Shown here: positions 16,513 to 26,953 of the stretch, one piece after another
Layout: each line of letters opens with the position of its first letter
Position numbering within the stretch: the first letter of the stretch is position 1
From: Wenjunlia vitaminophila DSM 41686
Lineage (GTDB): Bacteria > Actinomycetota > Actinomycetes > Streptomycetales > Streptomycetaceae
Direction: 5' to 3'
Assembly (NCBI RefSeq): GCF_000380165.1
Contig: NZ_KB904680.1
Coordinates: forward strand, 124,001 to 188,000
Length of the DNA stretch: 64,000 nucleotides
Translations under genes and position numbers: made by a program
Notes under the pieces: model-generated
Seen by the model: only the letters and a program-made list of their open reading frames with translations
Databases searched by the model: none
Told to the model about the DNA's origin: nothing

Positions 16513-19500
16513 ATGACGATCAGTAGACGGACCCTGCTGGCCGCGGTGTCCACCACGGTGGGTCTCGCGGCCACCGGCGCCCTGACGCCCGTCGCCCGGG
16601 CGGCCCGCCGGTCGGCGGCCCCGCCCACCGCGGCCGAGCTGGCCCAGAGCGGCGCGGACCAGCAGCGCTGGCTCTCGGTGCCCGAGTCCCGCATCGTGGT
16701 CAACCCGTTCGACTTCGGCGGCAACGGCACCGAGCTCGAGCAGAACTCGGGGCCGGAACTCCCGCTGTCGGTCGGCTACTACGCCCACGACCGGGCGGCG
16801 CGGATCACCGACCTGCTCACGGTGTTCCGGGCCAACGGCGACCGCCCCAGTTGGACGCCCCCGGAGACCACGCTCACCGAGGACTTCTCCTCGGTGGACG
16901 ACTGGAGCCCCGCCGGCGTGGCCGCGGACTCCAGCACCACCCCGGGGCTCACCACGCTGACCGTGACGGCCGACCAGGGCTATGGGCACATCGCGCGCCG
17001 GATCACCGTGGACCTCGAGCGGACCCCGATGGTCAGCGTCACCGTCCCGGCCACCACCGGCACGTGGTCGCTGAAGGTCAACGACGGCACCCTCACCGAC
17101 GACCTGAAGCTCCAGGCCGACACCGGCTCCACCGGCAGCTTCACCTACGACCTGAGGGCCATCAGCGGCTGGTCGGGGACGAAGGAGGTGGAGTTGCGGG
17201 TGTTCGCGGTGGGCCTCGGGAAATCGGTGACCCTGGACTCGCTGACCGTCCACGCCGTGCCGGCCTTCCCGGACGCCGACGAGACCGTGGCCGTCGCCGA
17301 CGAGTTCGACTCGACCGCCCCGTGGTCGTCGAGCAGCAACGGCACCACCATCACGTCCAACGGGGCGCAGGCCACGGTGACCCTGCCGGGCTCCGGATTC
17401 GGGTACGTCGGCCGGCAGGTGACCGTGGACGTCACCGCCGCGCCGGTGCTCTCGGTGCGGGTCCTGGCCACGACGGGCGCCTGGGCGCTGAAGATCAACA
17501 CGGGCGGCGGAGCGGACGTCGCCACGCTCCAGCCGGACACCTCCGCCACCGGGACGTTCTCCTACGACCTGGCGGGGGCCACCGGCTGGAGCGGGACCAG
17601 GACGTTCACGCTGAAGCTGTACCAGATCGGCGGTTCGGCCTCGGGCACCAGCACGACGTTCGACCGGCTCTCCATCCACTCCGGGGCTCCCTGGGCGCAG
17701 CCGGCGACGCAGTTCGAGCACGTGTGGCACCCGGGGGCCCTGGACTTCCAGGCCAGCTACCCGGCGGGCACGGCCAGCGGCTTCGACGTCTTCCACGACG
17801 AGGACGCGGTCACCCGGGTGGTGCGGGCGAAGGGACTGGAGGGTGACGGCGCGGGGAAGTTGCTGCTCGCCGGGGCGTGCCGCGGGACGGTGCGGTACGA
17901 CGCCGGCACCCGGGTGGTGACGGTCTCGTCCCAGCACTACACCTACGCCGTCGCCCTCCCGCGGGGGGCCGCGGTCTCGTTCCACGCCTCACTGGCCGGC
18001 CTGGTCTTCGGTGCCGCGGGAACCGAGGCCCCGACGGAACGCACCGGCTGCTGGGCCGCGGCGCTCCCGGGGACGGGGGACCACGCCGTCGGCGTCGGGT
18101 TCGCGGTGGACGGTGACGCGGCCGCTGCCGCCGCGGCCACCGAACGCGCCGGGGCCGCCTGCGACGTCGCGGGAGCGACGGCCGACCGCGCGTCGTGGAC
18201 CACCTACTGGGACGACTACCTGACGCGGGTCCCGGCAGTGCAGGACTTCTCGGTCCACACGGTCGATCCGGTGGGGGTCACCGCGGAACAGGTGCGGCTC
18301 CAGTACTACCGGGCCTTCCTCCAACTCGAGCAGAACCTGCTGCCCGCCACTCCGGAGACCGGCAACATGTACGTGCAGGTCGCCACGGGCAAGGCGTCGA
18401 TGTGGGTGAGCGGGTCCCCGGGCACCAGGGCGGTGGCGAGCTGGGACGCCCTGCTGGGGATGCAGGTCCAGGTGCACGTGAACCCGGAGGCCGCCTGGGG
18501 GTCGTTCGTCGGCATGATGGCCCTGGTGGAGGCGGACGGGAAGCTCGGGGGTGAGTCCCTGCCGTCCCGCAAGGCGCAGACGGCCTGGATCCTCTACCAG
18601 GCCACCGGGGACAGGGCGCGGCTGGAGGAGGTGTACGGCCCGCTCGCCCGTCACCTGCGGTGGGAGCAGCAGAACATGCGGTGGATCTACGGGTCGCACG
18701 ACTTCCCGGACGAGCGCGACGCGGAGTTCGTGATCTCCCTGATCATCGACTTCGACTACGCCGTGCTGATCGCCCAGGAACTCGGCCTGCGGGACGAGGT
18801 GCCGGGCTGGACGGACCTGCGGCAGCGCACGCTCAGCGACTACCGGGGATGGTTCTTCCCCGGTCCTGGCGTCACCCTGCAGAAGACGTTCCTGGAGCAC
18901 AGCCATCCGGACGAGGTGGGGCTGACCATGTACGTCGCCACCGGGCTGCACATCGAGGGGTTGCCGAGCGCTCCGCTCGAGGAACTGAAGAAGCGTTTCC
19001 TTAACGACTACCGCCCCGACGAGCAGTTCGCGGGACTCGCCGGTGAGGCCATCAAGGCACCGGACGCCCAGTACATGACGTACGGGCTGCTGGACCGCGG
19101 GATGGTCCAGGAGGCCGACGCCCTGATCAACGCGCTCACCCGGGACATGGTGCGCAGCGGCTGGTTCGCCGAGGTGTACCGGCAGTCGGGGTCGCTCACC
19201 CAGACCCCGACGGCCGATGGGGTGCGGCCGTCCCTGTTCGGCATCGCCAACCTCATCGACAACGTCTGGATCACCAACGGGTACCGCCTGGACCGCGGCA
19301 CACCGGCGTTCATCCGGATGCCGGGCGCAACCGGAGGGGTCAGCGGCCTGACGTACCGGGGGAAGTCCCTCGACGTGGACATCAAGGGCTCGGTGATCCG
19401 GCTCGGGGGCGAGGCCGCCGGGCTGCCCGGCACCTGCCGGGTCCTCGACGCCCCGGTGGGGGTGACGCTCGACTGGAGCAGCGCCTGCGGGGGACGGTAG
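16513..19500 (+). CDS. Tat-exported six-hairpin glycoside hydrolase (GH63/MGH1-like) with tandem N-terminal beta-sandwich modules
   Basis: A protein of 995 residues. The start MTISRRTLLAAVSTTVGLAA followed by TGALTPVARA is a twin-arginine signal (RR at 5-6). Residues about 120-250 and 260-395 are two copies of one module: both contain a GYGHIARRITVDL-type or GYVGRQVTVDV-type segment, a TGxWxLKxN strand and an SGWSGT or TGWSGT strand, so they arose by tandem duplication and may bind glycans. The C-terminal 590 residues form a six-hairpin glycosidase (FLQLEQNLLPATPETGNMYV, then SWDALLGMQVQVHVNPEAAW and DFPDERDAEFVISLIIDFDY). The tryptophan- and acid-rich helices resemble GH63 and related trehalase-like enzymes. 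With the GH76 mannanase next door it probably trims mannan-type or related oligosaccharides. The exact substrate is uncertain. Confidence 0.78.
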   Translation: MTISRRTLLAAVSTTVGLAATGALTPVARAARRSAAPPTAAELAQSGADQQRWLSVPESRIVVNPFDFGGNGTELEQNSGPELPLSVGYYAHDRAARITDLLTVFRANGDRPSWTPPETTLTEDFSSVDDWSPAGVAADSSTTPGLTTLTVTADQGYGHIARRITVDLERTPMVSVTVPATTGTWSLKVNDGTLTDDLKLQADTGSTGSFTYDLRAISGWSGTKEVELRVFAVGLGKSVTLDSLTVHAVPAFPDADETVAVADEFDSTAPWSSSSNGTTITSNGAQATVTLPGSGFGYVGRQVTVDVTAAPVLSVRVLATTGAWALKINTGGGADVATLQPDTSATGTFSYDLAGATGWSGTRTFTLKLYQIGGSASGTSTTFDRLSIHSGAPWAQPATQFEHVWHPGALDFQASYPAGTASGFDVFHDEDAVTRVVRAKGLEGDGAGKLLLAGACRGTVRYDAGTRVVTVSSQHYTYAVALPRGAAVSFHASLAGLVFGAAGTEAPTERTGCWAAALPGTGDHAVGVGFAVDGDAAAAAAATERAGAACDVAGATADRASWTTYWDDYLTRVPAVQDFSVHTVDPVGVTAEQVRLQYYRAFLQLEQNLLPATPETGNMYVQVATGKASMWVSGSPGTRAVASWDALLGMQVQVHVNPEAAWGSFVGMMALVEADGKLGGESLPSRKAQTAWILYQATGDRARLEEVYGPLARHLRWEQQNMRWIYGSHDFPDERDAEFVISLIIDFDYAVLIAQELGLRDEVPGWTDLRQRTLSDYRGWFFPGPGVTLQKTFLEHSHPDEVGLTMYVATGLHIEGLPSAPLEELKKRFLNDYRPDEQFAGLAGEAIKAPDAQYMTYGLLDRGMVQEADALINALTRDMVRSGWFAEVYRQSGSLTQTPTADGVRPSLFGIANLIDNVWITNGYRLDRGTPAFIRMPGATGGVSGLTYRGKSLDVDIKGSVIRLGGEAAGLPGTCRVLDAPVGVTLDWSSACGGR

Positions 19501-19524
19501 CCGTCGGCACGCCCGCGGTGTGAG

Positions 19525-19573
19525 GCCCGACCCCCGTGACGTCAAGCACCCGGTGACGTCGCGGGGGCCGGGC
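19525..19573. terminator. Terminator between convergent glycosidase and methyltransferase genes
   Basis: Arms 19525-19543 and 19555-19573 pair over 19 positions with two mismatches that can form G-U pairs in one transcript. It lies 25 bases after the glycosidase stop. Confidence 0.6.
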
Positions 19574-19627
19574 GTTGCCGGTGGCGGTCCGTGCCCGAGG
19601 GGCCGGGCGCGGCACGGGGAACCGGTG

Positions 19628-20440
19628 TCAGGGCACGCGGCAGAGCACCTCCCCGCACAGGACGCTGAACCAGCCGTCCTGGTGCGCACCCCACTCGCGC
19701 CAACCAGCCGCGATCTGCCGGAGCTCCTCCACGGTGGCGTACCCGCCCTCAACCGCTGTGCGCGCGTAGGAGGACGCCACCGTCCGGTCCGCCCACAGGC
19801 CCGCCCACCAGGAGCGGTCCTCGGGTGAGGCGTAGCACCAGGTGGACGACGACGAGGTGATGTCAGTGAAGCCCGCCTGCCGCGCCCAGTCGTGCAGCCG
19901 GCGTCCGGCGTCCGGCTCGCCGCCGCTGCCACGGGCGACACGGCTGTACAGCTCCCGCCAGTCATCCATCGCCGGGACGTTCGGGTACCAGAGCATCCCG
20001 CCGAAGTCCGCGTCCCTGACTGCCACGACCCCGCCCGGCCTGCACACGCGCCGCATCTCGCGCAGTGCCCGTACCGGGTCGCCGAGGTGTTGCAGGACCT
20101 GGTGGGCGTGCACCACGCAGAACGTGTCGTCGGGGTGGTCCAGCGTGTAGACGTCCGCGGTCGCGAACCGGACGTTCGTCAGGCCGCGTCGGCCCGCCAG
20201 GTCCCTGGCCTGTTCCACGATGGCGGGTTCGTTGTCGATCCCGGTGACCTCGCCCTGCGGTACGCGTTCGGCCAGGTCCACGGTGATCGTGCCGGGGCCG
20301 CAGCCCACGTCCAGGACGCGCATGTGCGGCCGGAGCTCACCGAGCAGGTACGCGGCGGAGTTCGTCGCGGTGCGCCAGCGGTGGGAGCGCAGGACGGACT
20401 CGTGGTGGCCGTGGAGGTACCGGGCTGTCTCGTTCCCCAT
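19628..20440 (-). CDS. Class I SAM-dependent methyltransferase (methyltransf_11/25 type)
   Basis: A protein of 270 residues. Motif I is VLDVGCGPGTITVDLAERVP (residues about 41-60), followed by the acidic motif II position GEVTGIDNEPAIVEQA. Motif III-IV is FCVVHAHQVLQHLGDPVRAL, and CRPGGVVAVRDADFGGM matches the post-IV loop. The C-terminal 100 residues (YSRVARGSGGEPDAGRRLHD, then DRSWWAGLWADRTVASSYA) match actinobacterial enzymes loosely annotated as ubiquinone-type methyltransferases. The substrate cannot be inferred. No Shine-Dalgarno sequence is evident before ATG 20440, and an AT-rich promoter lies about 20 bases upstream, so translation may be nearly leaderless. Confidence 0.85.
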   Translation of the reverse strand: MGNETARYLHGHHESVLRSHRWRTATNSAAYLLGELRPHMRVLDVGCGPGTITVDLAERVPQGEVTGIDNEPAIVEQARDLAGRRGLTNVRFATADVYTLDHPDDTFCVVHAHQVLQHLGDPVRALREMRRVCRPGGVVAVRDADFGGMLWYPNVPAMDDWRELYSRVARGSGGEPDAGRRLHDWARQAGFTDITSSSSTWCYASPEDRSWWAGLWADRTVASSYARTAVEGGYATVEELRQIAAGWREWGAHQDGWFSVLCGEVLCRVP

Positions 20441-20459
20441 GGGGGGAGCATAAGAGCGT

Positions 20460-20486
20460 CTTATATATTGGGCAAACTTGTATCAA
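20460..20486 (-). promoter_or_regulatory. Candidate promoter of the methyltransferase gene
   Basis: An unusually AT-rich island for this genome. On the minus strand it gives TTGATA (20481-20486) and TATATAAG (20460-20467), with somewhat short spacing. The predicted start point is only about 10 bases before the ATG at 20440. Confidence 0.35.
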
Positions 20487-20639
20487 TATTCGGCCGGGCG
20501 TGGGGTCCGGGGTGCTCTGGGAACGCCGGCCGGCCCGATTCCGCACGGGAGTCGCGCGGCGCCGGGCCGGGGGCCGGGACGGCGGGGTCGCCCACGTGGC
20601 GGTCACGTCGTGGGATGTCGGTGCGTGCCAGCAGGGCCA

Positions 20640-21212
20640 CTCCGATGCGTGCGTCGGCCGTGCCGTGCAAGAGGCAAGTCCTCCCCTCGACCTCTCTGGG
20701 CGATGAAGGCGGGACAGGAGTCGAACCAGGACTGGTGGAACTCGTTGCTCGGCGTGTGCCGGATCGCGGCTTTGCTGGCATTCGGAGCGGACGATCTTCC
20801 GCACCGCACCCAACACCTCGTCGTAGGTGGCGAGGCGGGGTGCTCGGGATCGAGGCCGGTCTTCCGGAGGACCTCCTTGTTGTGGAGGAGCACCACCGGA
20901 TTGCTCTTCCTCGGCACCAGGTAGTACCTGCCGTCCGCGGAACGGTACTGCTTGGCGAGCGAGCCGCTGCGTCCCTCAATGCGCCGCTTCCCCTCCGGGA
21001 AGTCGTCATCGAGCGGGACCAGCCCTTCTACTTCTCGAACTGTGGGACCGACGCCGGCGCGATGTTCAACGTCAGGCTGGCGGTACCGCCGGCGACGATG
21101 GGGGCACTGATCACCTCCTCGGGGCTTTGCCCGCGGGGATGTTGTGCGCGGTGACCTTCTGGTCAGGGTGGAGCCACAGCACCGTGGTGGACGAGTTCAC
21201 CGAGGTGCAGGG
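20640..21212 (-). pseudogene. Sugar ABC transporter substrate-binding protein, internal fragment with frameshifts
   Basis: Minus-strand pieces in successive frames read SAPIVAGGTASLTLNIAPAS, then LAKQYRSADGRYYLVPRKSN and PVVLLHNKEVLRKTGLDPEH, then VLGAVRKIVRSE, then PSNEFHQSWFD. Together these are the interior of an extracellular sugar-binding protein (LYNKExFKKAGLD and SNEFYQSWFD are recurrent in that family). No signal peptide, start codon or C-terminus is present. The upstream boundary is fused directly to a lacI fragment. Confidence 0.6.
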
Positions 21213-21448
21213 ACCCCGGCAATGAACGCCGGGAAGAACGGGTCGGTGCCGATGAGCCCGAGCTCGCGGCTGAGCACCAGGCCGATCGCCCCCGCCTTGC
21301 CCAGCGACAGCGCCCTTGCCGGGCGGCTTGGCATCCAGCCCGGTTCCTCGGCCGCCGCCAGGACGCGCGCCTCGGTGGCCTCGGCGAGACCGGGCCGGTC
21401 GTTGAGCGCGAAGGAGACAGAACTCCGGGAGGCGCCGGCCAACCGGAC
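21213..21448 (-). pseudogene. LacI-family regulator, N-terminal fragment
   Basis: The minus strand reads RLAGASRSSVSFALNDRPGL and ATEARVLAAAEEPGWMPSRP, then ALSLGKAGAIGLVLSRELGL and FFPAFIAGV. This is the second helix of a LacI DNA-binding domain, the hinge and the beginning of the ligand-binding domain. The first residues of the protein and everything after about residue 85 are missing. It is joined to a fragment of a sugar-binding protein gene, so an internal deletion of the two-gene region is likely. The right boundary lies 16 bases from the isocitrate dehydrogenase terminator. Confidence 0.65.
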
Positions 21449-21463
21449 CCCCGCCCGCCCGCG

Positions 21464-21516
21464 CGACCACGGCGCCCCCCGCCGCCCGGTCGGGCCGGCG
21501 GGGGGCGCCGTGGTCG
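21464..21516 (-). terminator. Strong terminator of the isocitrate dehydrogenase gene
   Basis: A perfect 21-bp inverted repeat (arms 21464-21484 and 21496-21516, loop of 11) starts 6 bases after the stop of the isocitrate dehydrogenase gene. Confidence 0.8.
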
Positions 21517-21521
21517 TGACG

Positions 21522-23741
<2,220 letters not shown>

Positions 23742-23771
23742 CGGATACTCCGCTTCACTTCTGCAACATTG

Positions 23772-23795
23772 CTCGACATCAAGATATCTCGAGAT
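23772..23795. promoter_or_regulatory. MarR/TamR-like operator candidate in the icd-photolyase divergent region
   Basis: The 328 bases 23742-24069 hold two overlapping palindromes in an AT-richer patch: ctcgacatcaag (23772-23783) and atctcgagat (23786-23795). The first fits the CTYGAnnTCRAG type of site bound by MarR proteins such as TamR, described in Streptomyces coelicolor as controlling aconitase and isocitrate dehydrogenase genes. The assignment is by resemblance only. Apart from a 15-bp repeat, nothing else was recognised in this gap. Confidence 0.4.
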
Positions 23796-23845
23796 CGGCT
23801 TCCCGTTCGAGGCGGTCCGGTGCCGGTATGGCCTTCCGCTCCCCG

Positions 23846-23875
23846 GCGACGCGGTCCCGGGCGACGCGGTCCCGG
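23846..23875. repeat. 15-bp tandem repeat, two copies
   Basis: gcgacgcggtcccgg occurs twice without interruption in the non-coding stretch between icd and the photolyase gene. Confidence 0.7.
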
Positions 23876-24069
23876 GGCCGGCTCCCTGCGGCCGACACGG
23901 TGACCCGTCGGGGGTCGGGTTCCCGGGTCCACCGTCCACTGCGGGAAGACTGGGACGTCAGGAGGCCGTGAGCGCGGGAAGGGCGGGGCGCCGGACGGGT
24001 GACGGTGCCGCGCCGCACCGGCCCGCCTGTCCGCACAACCGTGTTCTCAACCGTGCCGGGAGTGGCGTC

Positions 24070-25440
24070 ATGGGTGTCTCGGTCGTCCTGTTCACCTCCA
24101 ACCTCCGGCTGCACGACAACCCGCCGCTGCACTCCGCAGCCCGGACGGCCGACGCGGTGGTGCCGTTGTTCGTCCGGGACCCCGCGATCGGCTCGGCCGG
24201 GTTCGACGCGCCCAACCGGCGGGCGTTCCTCGCCGACTGCCTCGCCGACCTCGATGCCGGCCTGCGCGAACGCGGAGCGCGCCTCGTCGTCCGCTCCGGG
24301 GACGTCACCGAGCAGGTGTGCGCGGTGGCGGCCGGGGTGGACGCGGACCAGGTCCACGTGGCGGCCGGGGTCAGCGGCTACGCACGGCGACGGGAGGAGC
24401 GGCTGCGGGCGGCCCTGGAAGCGGAGCGCCGACGGCTGTGCGTCCACGACGCGGTCGTCACCGCGGTGGCCCCGGGGGAGATCACTCCCGGGGGCGGCGA
24501 CCACTTCGCGGTCTTCACCCCCTACCTGCGCCACTGGCTGGGGGTGCCGATGCGCGGGCCGCTGGGCGCGCCCCGCCGGCTGCGGGTGCCGGACGGCGTC
24601 CGCTCCGAGCCGCTGCCCTCCCGGGCGGAGGTGTCCGGCCTCTCCCCCGGGCTCGCGGCGGGTGGCGAGAGCGAGGGGCGCAGGCGGTTCGCCAGGTGGC
24701 GCCGCGACCGGATGGCGGCGTACCACGAGCACCACGACGACCTCGCGGGCGACGCCACCTCCCGCCTCTCCCCGCACCTGCACTTCGGGACCCTGTCCCC
24801 GGTCGAACTCGTGCACCGCTCCCGCGACGGCGGCCCCGGCGCCGACGCGTTCGTCCGGCAGCTCGCCTGGCGCGACTTCCACCACCAGGTGCTGGCGGCG
24901 CGCCCCCAGTCGTCGTGGTCCGACTACCGCACGCACCACGACCGCTGGCGCACCCCGAGGTCGGCGGCGCGGGAGGTCGAGGCGTGGCGAGCGGGCCGCA
25001 CGGGCTACCCGGTGGTGGACGCGGCGATGCGGCAGCTCCAGCACGAGGGCTGGATGCACAACCGCGGCCGGCTGCTCACCGCGAGCTTCCTGGCCAAGAC
25101 CCTGTACGTGGACTGGCGGGTCGGCGCCCGGCACTTCCTGGACCTGCTGGTGGACGGGGACATCCCCAACAACCAGCTCAACTGGCAGTGGGTGGCCGGT
25201 ACCGGCACGGACACCCGTCCCAACCGCGTGCTCAACCCGGTCGTCCAGGGCCGGCGCTACGACCCGCACGGGGAGTACGTGCGGCGCTGGGTGCCCGAAC
25301 TCCAGGGGTTGCACGGCTCGCTGGTGCACGAGCCGTGGCGGCTGCCCCCCGCGGAACGGGCGGGGTACGACTACCCCGGACCGATCGTGGACCTCACCGA
25401 GGGCGTGGCCCGTTTCCGCCGGTCCCGCGGCAAGGAGTGA
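24070..25440 (+). CDS. phr: Deoxyribodipyrimidine (cyclobutane dimer) photolyase
   Basis: A protein of 456 residues from ATG 24070. The N-terminal antenna-binding Rossmann domain starts VSVVLFTSNLRLHDNPPLHS. The C-terminal FAD domain shows RLSPHLHFGTLSPVELVHRS, FVRQLAWRDFHHQVL, GYPVVDAAMRQLQHEGWMHN and the FAD/DNA-binding tail LDGDIPNNQLNWQW-like LVDGDIPNNQLNWQWVAGTG. These motifs and spacing match class I photolyases. It repairs UV-induced pyrimidine dimers using blue light. It is divergent from icd and ends at a strong bidirectional terminator. Confidence 0.93.
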   Translation: MGVSVVLFTSNLRLHDNPPLHSAARTADAVVPLFVRDPAIGSAGFDAPNRRAFLADCLADLDAGLRERGARLVVRSGDVTEQVCAVAAGVDADQVHVAAGVSGYARRREERLRAALEAERRRLCVHDAVVTAVAPGEITPGGGDHFAVFTPYLRHWLGVPMRGPLGAPRRLRVPDGVRSEPLPSRAEVSGLSPGLAAGGESEGRRRFARWRRDRMAAYHEHHDDLAGDATSRLSPHLHFGTLSPVELVHRSRDGGPGADAFVRQLAWRDFHHQVLAARPQSSWSDYRTHHDRWRTPRSAAREVEAWRAGRTGYPVVDAAMRQLQHEGWMHNRGRLLTASFLAKTLYVDWRVGARHFLDLLVDGDIPNNQLNWQWVAGTGTDTRPNRVLNPVVQGRRYDPHGEYVRRWVPELQGLHGSLVHEPWRLPPAERAGYDYPGPIVDLTEGVARFRRSRGKE

Positions 25441-25457
25441 ACGCCGCCGAACGGCCC

Positions 25458-25497
25458 CGCGCCCGCCGGGGCGCGGCCCAGCGCCCCGGCGGGCGCG
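25458..25497. terminator. Bidirectional terminator between photolyase and enolase-superfamily genes
   Basis: A perfect 16-bp inverted repeat (25458-25473 and 25482-25497, loop of 8) in the 78-base space between convergent genes. Confidence 0.8.
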
Positions 25498-25518
25498 AGG
25501 GGCGCACGGGGGCGCGGC

Positions 25519-26631
25519 TCAGCGCAGCCGGTGACGTTCCACCCGGTCCGCCGCCAGGGTCAGGCCGTGGCCGGGGCGCGTCCGGTCGGGGCGGAGCAAC
25601 CCGCCGGGTTCCGGGGTGAGGACGCCGTCGAACAGCATCCGTTCGACGCGCACGTGGTCGTGGAAGTACTCCAGGTGCCGCAGGTGCCACACCGCGGTGC
25701 AGACGTGGGCGCTGATCTGCGGGGCGCAGTGCGCGGACAGGTCCACGCCGTGGGCGTCGCACAGGGCGGCGGTCCGCAGGAAGCCGGAGACGCCGCCGCA
25801 GCGGGTGACGTCGGCCTGGAGGCAGTCCACCGCCCCGGCGTCCAGCATCCGCCGGAAGTAGGGAAGCTGGAAGCCGTACTCACCGGCGGCGATGTCCAGG
25901 CCGGCGGGCCCCCGGTCCCGCAGCAGCCGCAGCCCCGCCAGGTCGTCCGAGCTGACCGGCTCCTCCAGCCAGGTCACGCCGTGCTCGTCGCGGAGCCGCC
26001 CGGCCCAGTCCAGGGCCTGCTTGCGGTGGTAGGCACCGTTGGCGTCCACGTACAGCTCGACGTCGTCGCCGATCGCCGCGCGGGCCGCCCGCAGGCGACC
26101 GTGGTCGGCCCCGGGGTCCCGGCCGACCTTGATCTTCACGCGGGGGACGCCCTGCTCCACCCACCCGGTGAGCTGGTCGGCGAGCTCCCGGTGGTCGTAG
26201 GAGGTGAACCCGCCGCTACCGTAGATCGGGGTCGCGTCGTGGACCGCGTCCAGCGCGGTGACCAGCGGGACGCCCAGCAGCCGCGCCTTGAGGTCCCACA
26301 GGGCGATGTCCACCGCGGACACCGCCATGGCCGCCTGTCCCGGCAGGCCCTGGTTGCGGCAGGCACGGAGCATCGCCGTCCAGGCCCGGCCCGGTCGCAG
26401 GGCGTCCTTCCCTGTCACCACGCCGGCCAGTTCCCCGTCCACCAGGTCGGCGGCGGCCGTGCTGGCGTACGTCCAGCCGAGGCCCACGCACCCGCCGGCG
26501 TGCGCCTGGACCACGACGACCGTGGTGGAGTCCCAGGCCAGGGTGCCGTCGGACTCCGGCAGGTCGGTGGGGATGCGCCAGGCGCCGGTGCGCACCGCGT
26601 CCAGCGGGACCGTCGTGTCCGTCACGTCCAT
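25519..26631 (-). CDS. Enolase superfamily enzyme (mandelate racemase/muconate lactonizing type)
   Basis: A protein of 370 residues from ATG 26631. The N-terminal capping domain is followed by a TIM barrel with the superfamily catalytic set: KxK in VPRVKIKVGRD, metal ligands in ELYVDANGAY, VTWLEEPVSSDD and LDIAAGEYGFQ, then the Asp of CLQADVTRCGGVSGFLR and the His of SAHCAPQISAHVC. The second lysine plus the Asp-His region is compatible with sugar-acid dehydratases or racemases, but the specific reaction cannot be named. It stands alone; no transporter or sugar-acid gene neighbours it. Confidence 0.82.
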   Translation of the reverse strand: MDVTDTTVPLDAVRTGAWRIPTDLPESDGTLAWDSTTVVVVQAHAGGCVGLGWTYASTAAADLVDGELAGVVTGKDALRPGRAWTAMLRACRNQGLPGQAAMAVSAVDIALWDLKARLLGVPLVTALDAVHDATPIYGSGGFTSYDHRELADQLTGWVEQGVPRVKIKVGRDPGADHGRLRAARAAIGDDVELYVDANGAYHRKQALDWAGRLRDEHGVTWLEEPVSSDDLAGLRLLRDRGPAGLDIAAGEYGFQLPYFRRMLDAGAVDCLQADVTRCGGVSGFLRTAALCDAHGVDLSAHCAPQISAHVCTAVWHLRHLEYFHDHVRVERMLFDGVLTPEPGGLLRPDRTRPGHGLTLAADRVERHRLR

Positions 26632-26953
26632 GCCGTTCCTTCCCGGTGGTGACCCTCCGTCGTCCCGGCCGCACCGCTGCGTCCGCCCGGCCCACGGCGC
26701 GTTCCGCCCGGTCCGAGGGCGCGTCCGCACGGCGTCGCACGGTGCCTGGCGGGACCTGGGGCCGGGGTTTCCGCCGGTGGGCGCCGGCAAACGGGGAGCG
26801 GGGCGCTTTCACCCGCTGCTGACGGGTCGCCGGGCGTCGTCAGGTGTTCGGTTTCAGGTCAACCACCGGGCGGGAAGGGGTCACCAGCCTGCTGCCGAAC
26901 GGCCGTGGACTAGCCGTGACCGAAACGATCCAGCCGATCCGGAAGGACCAGCG
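26632..26953. other. Intergenic region without a recognisable gene
   Basis: These 322 bases separate the divergent enolase-superfamily and DUF6454 genes. They should contain both promoters. I saw no convincing palindromes, RNA structure or small open frame. Confidence 0.6.

Noticed and set aside
20441-21521. Several short plus- and minus-strand open frames of 60-180 codons as new small genes
   Set aside because: They are alternate frames of the lacI and sugar-binding-protein remnants and lack ribosome-binding sites.
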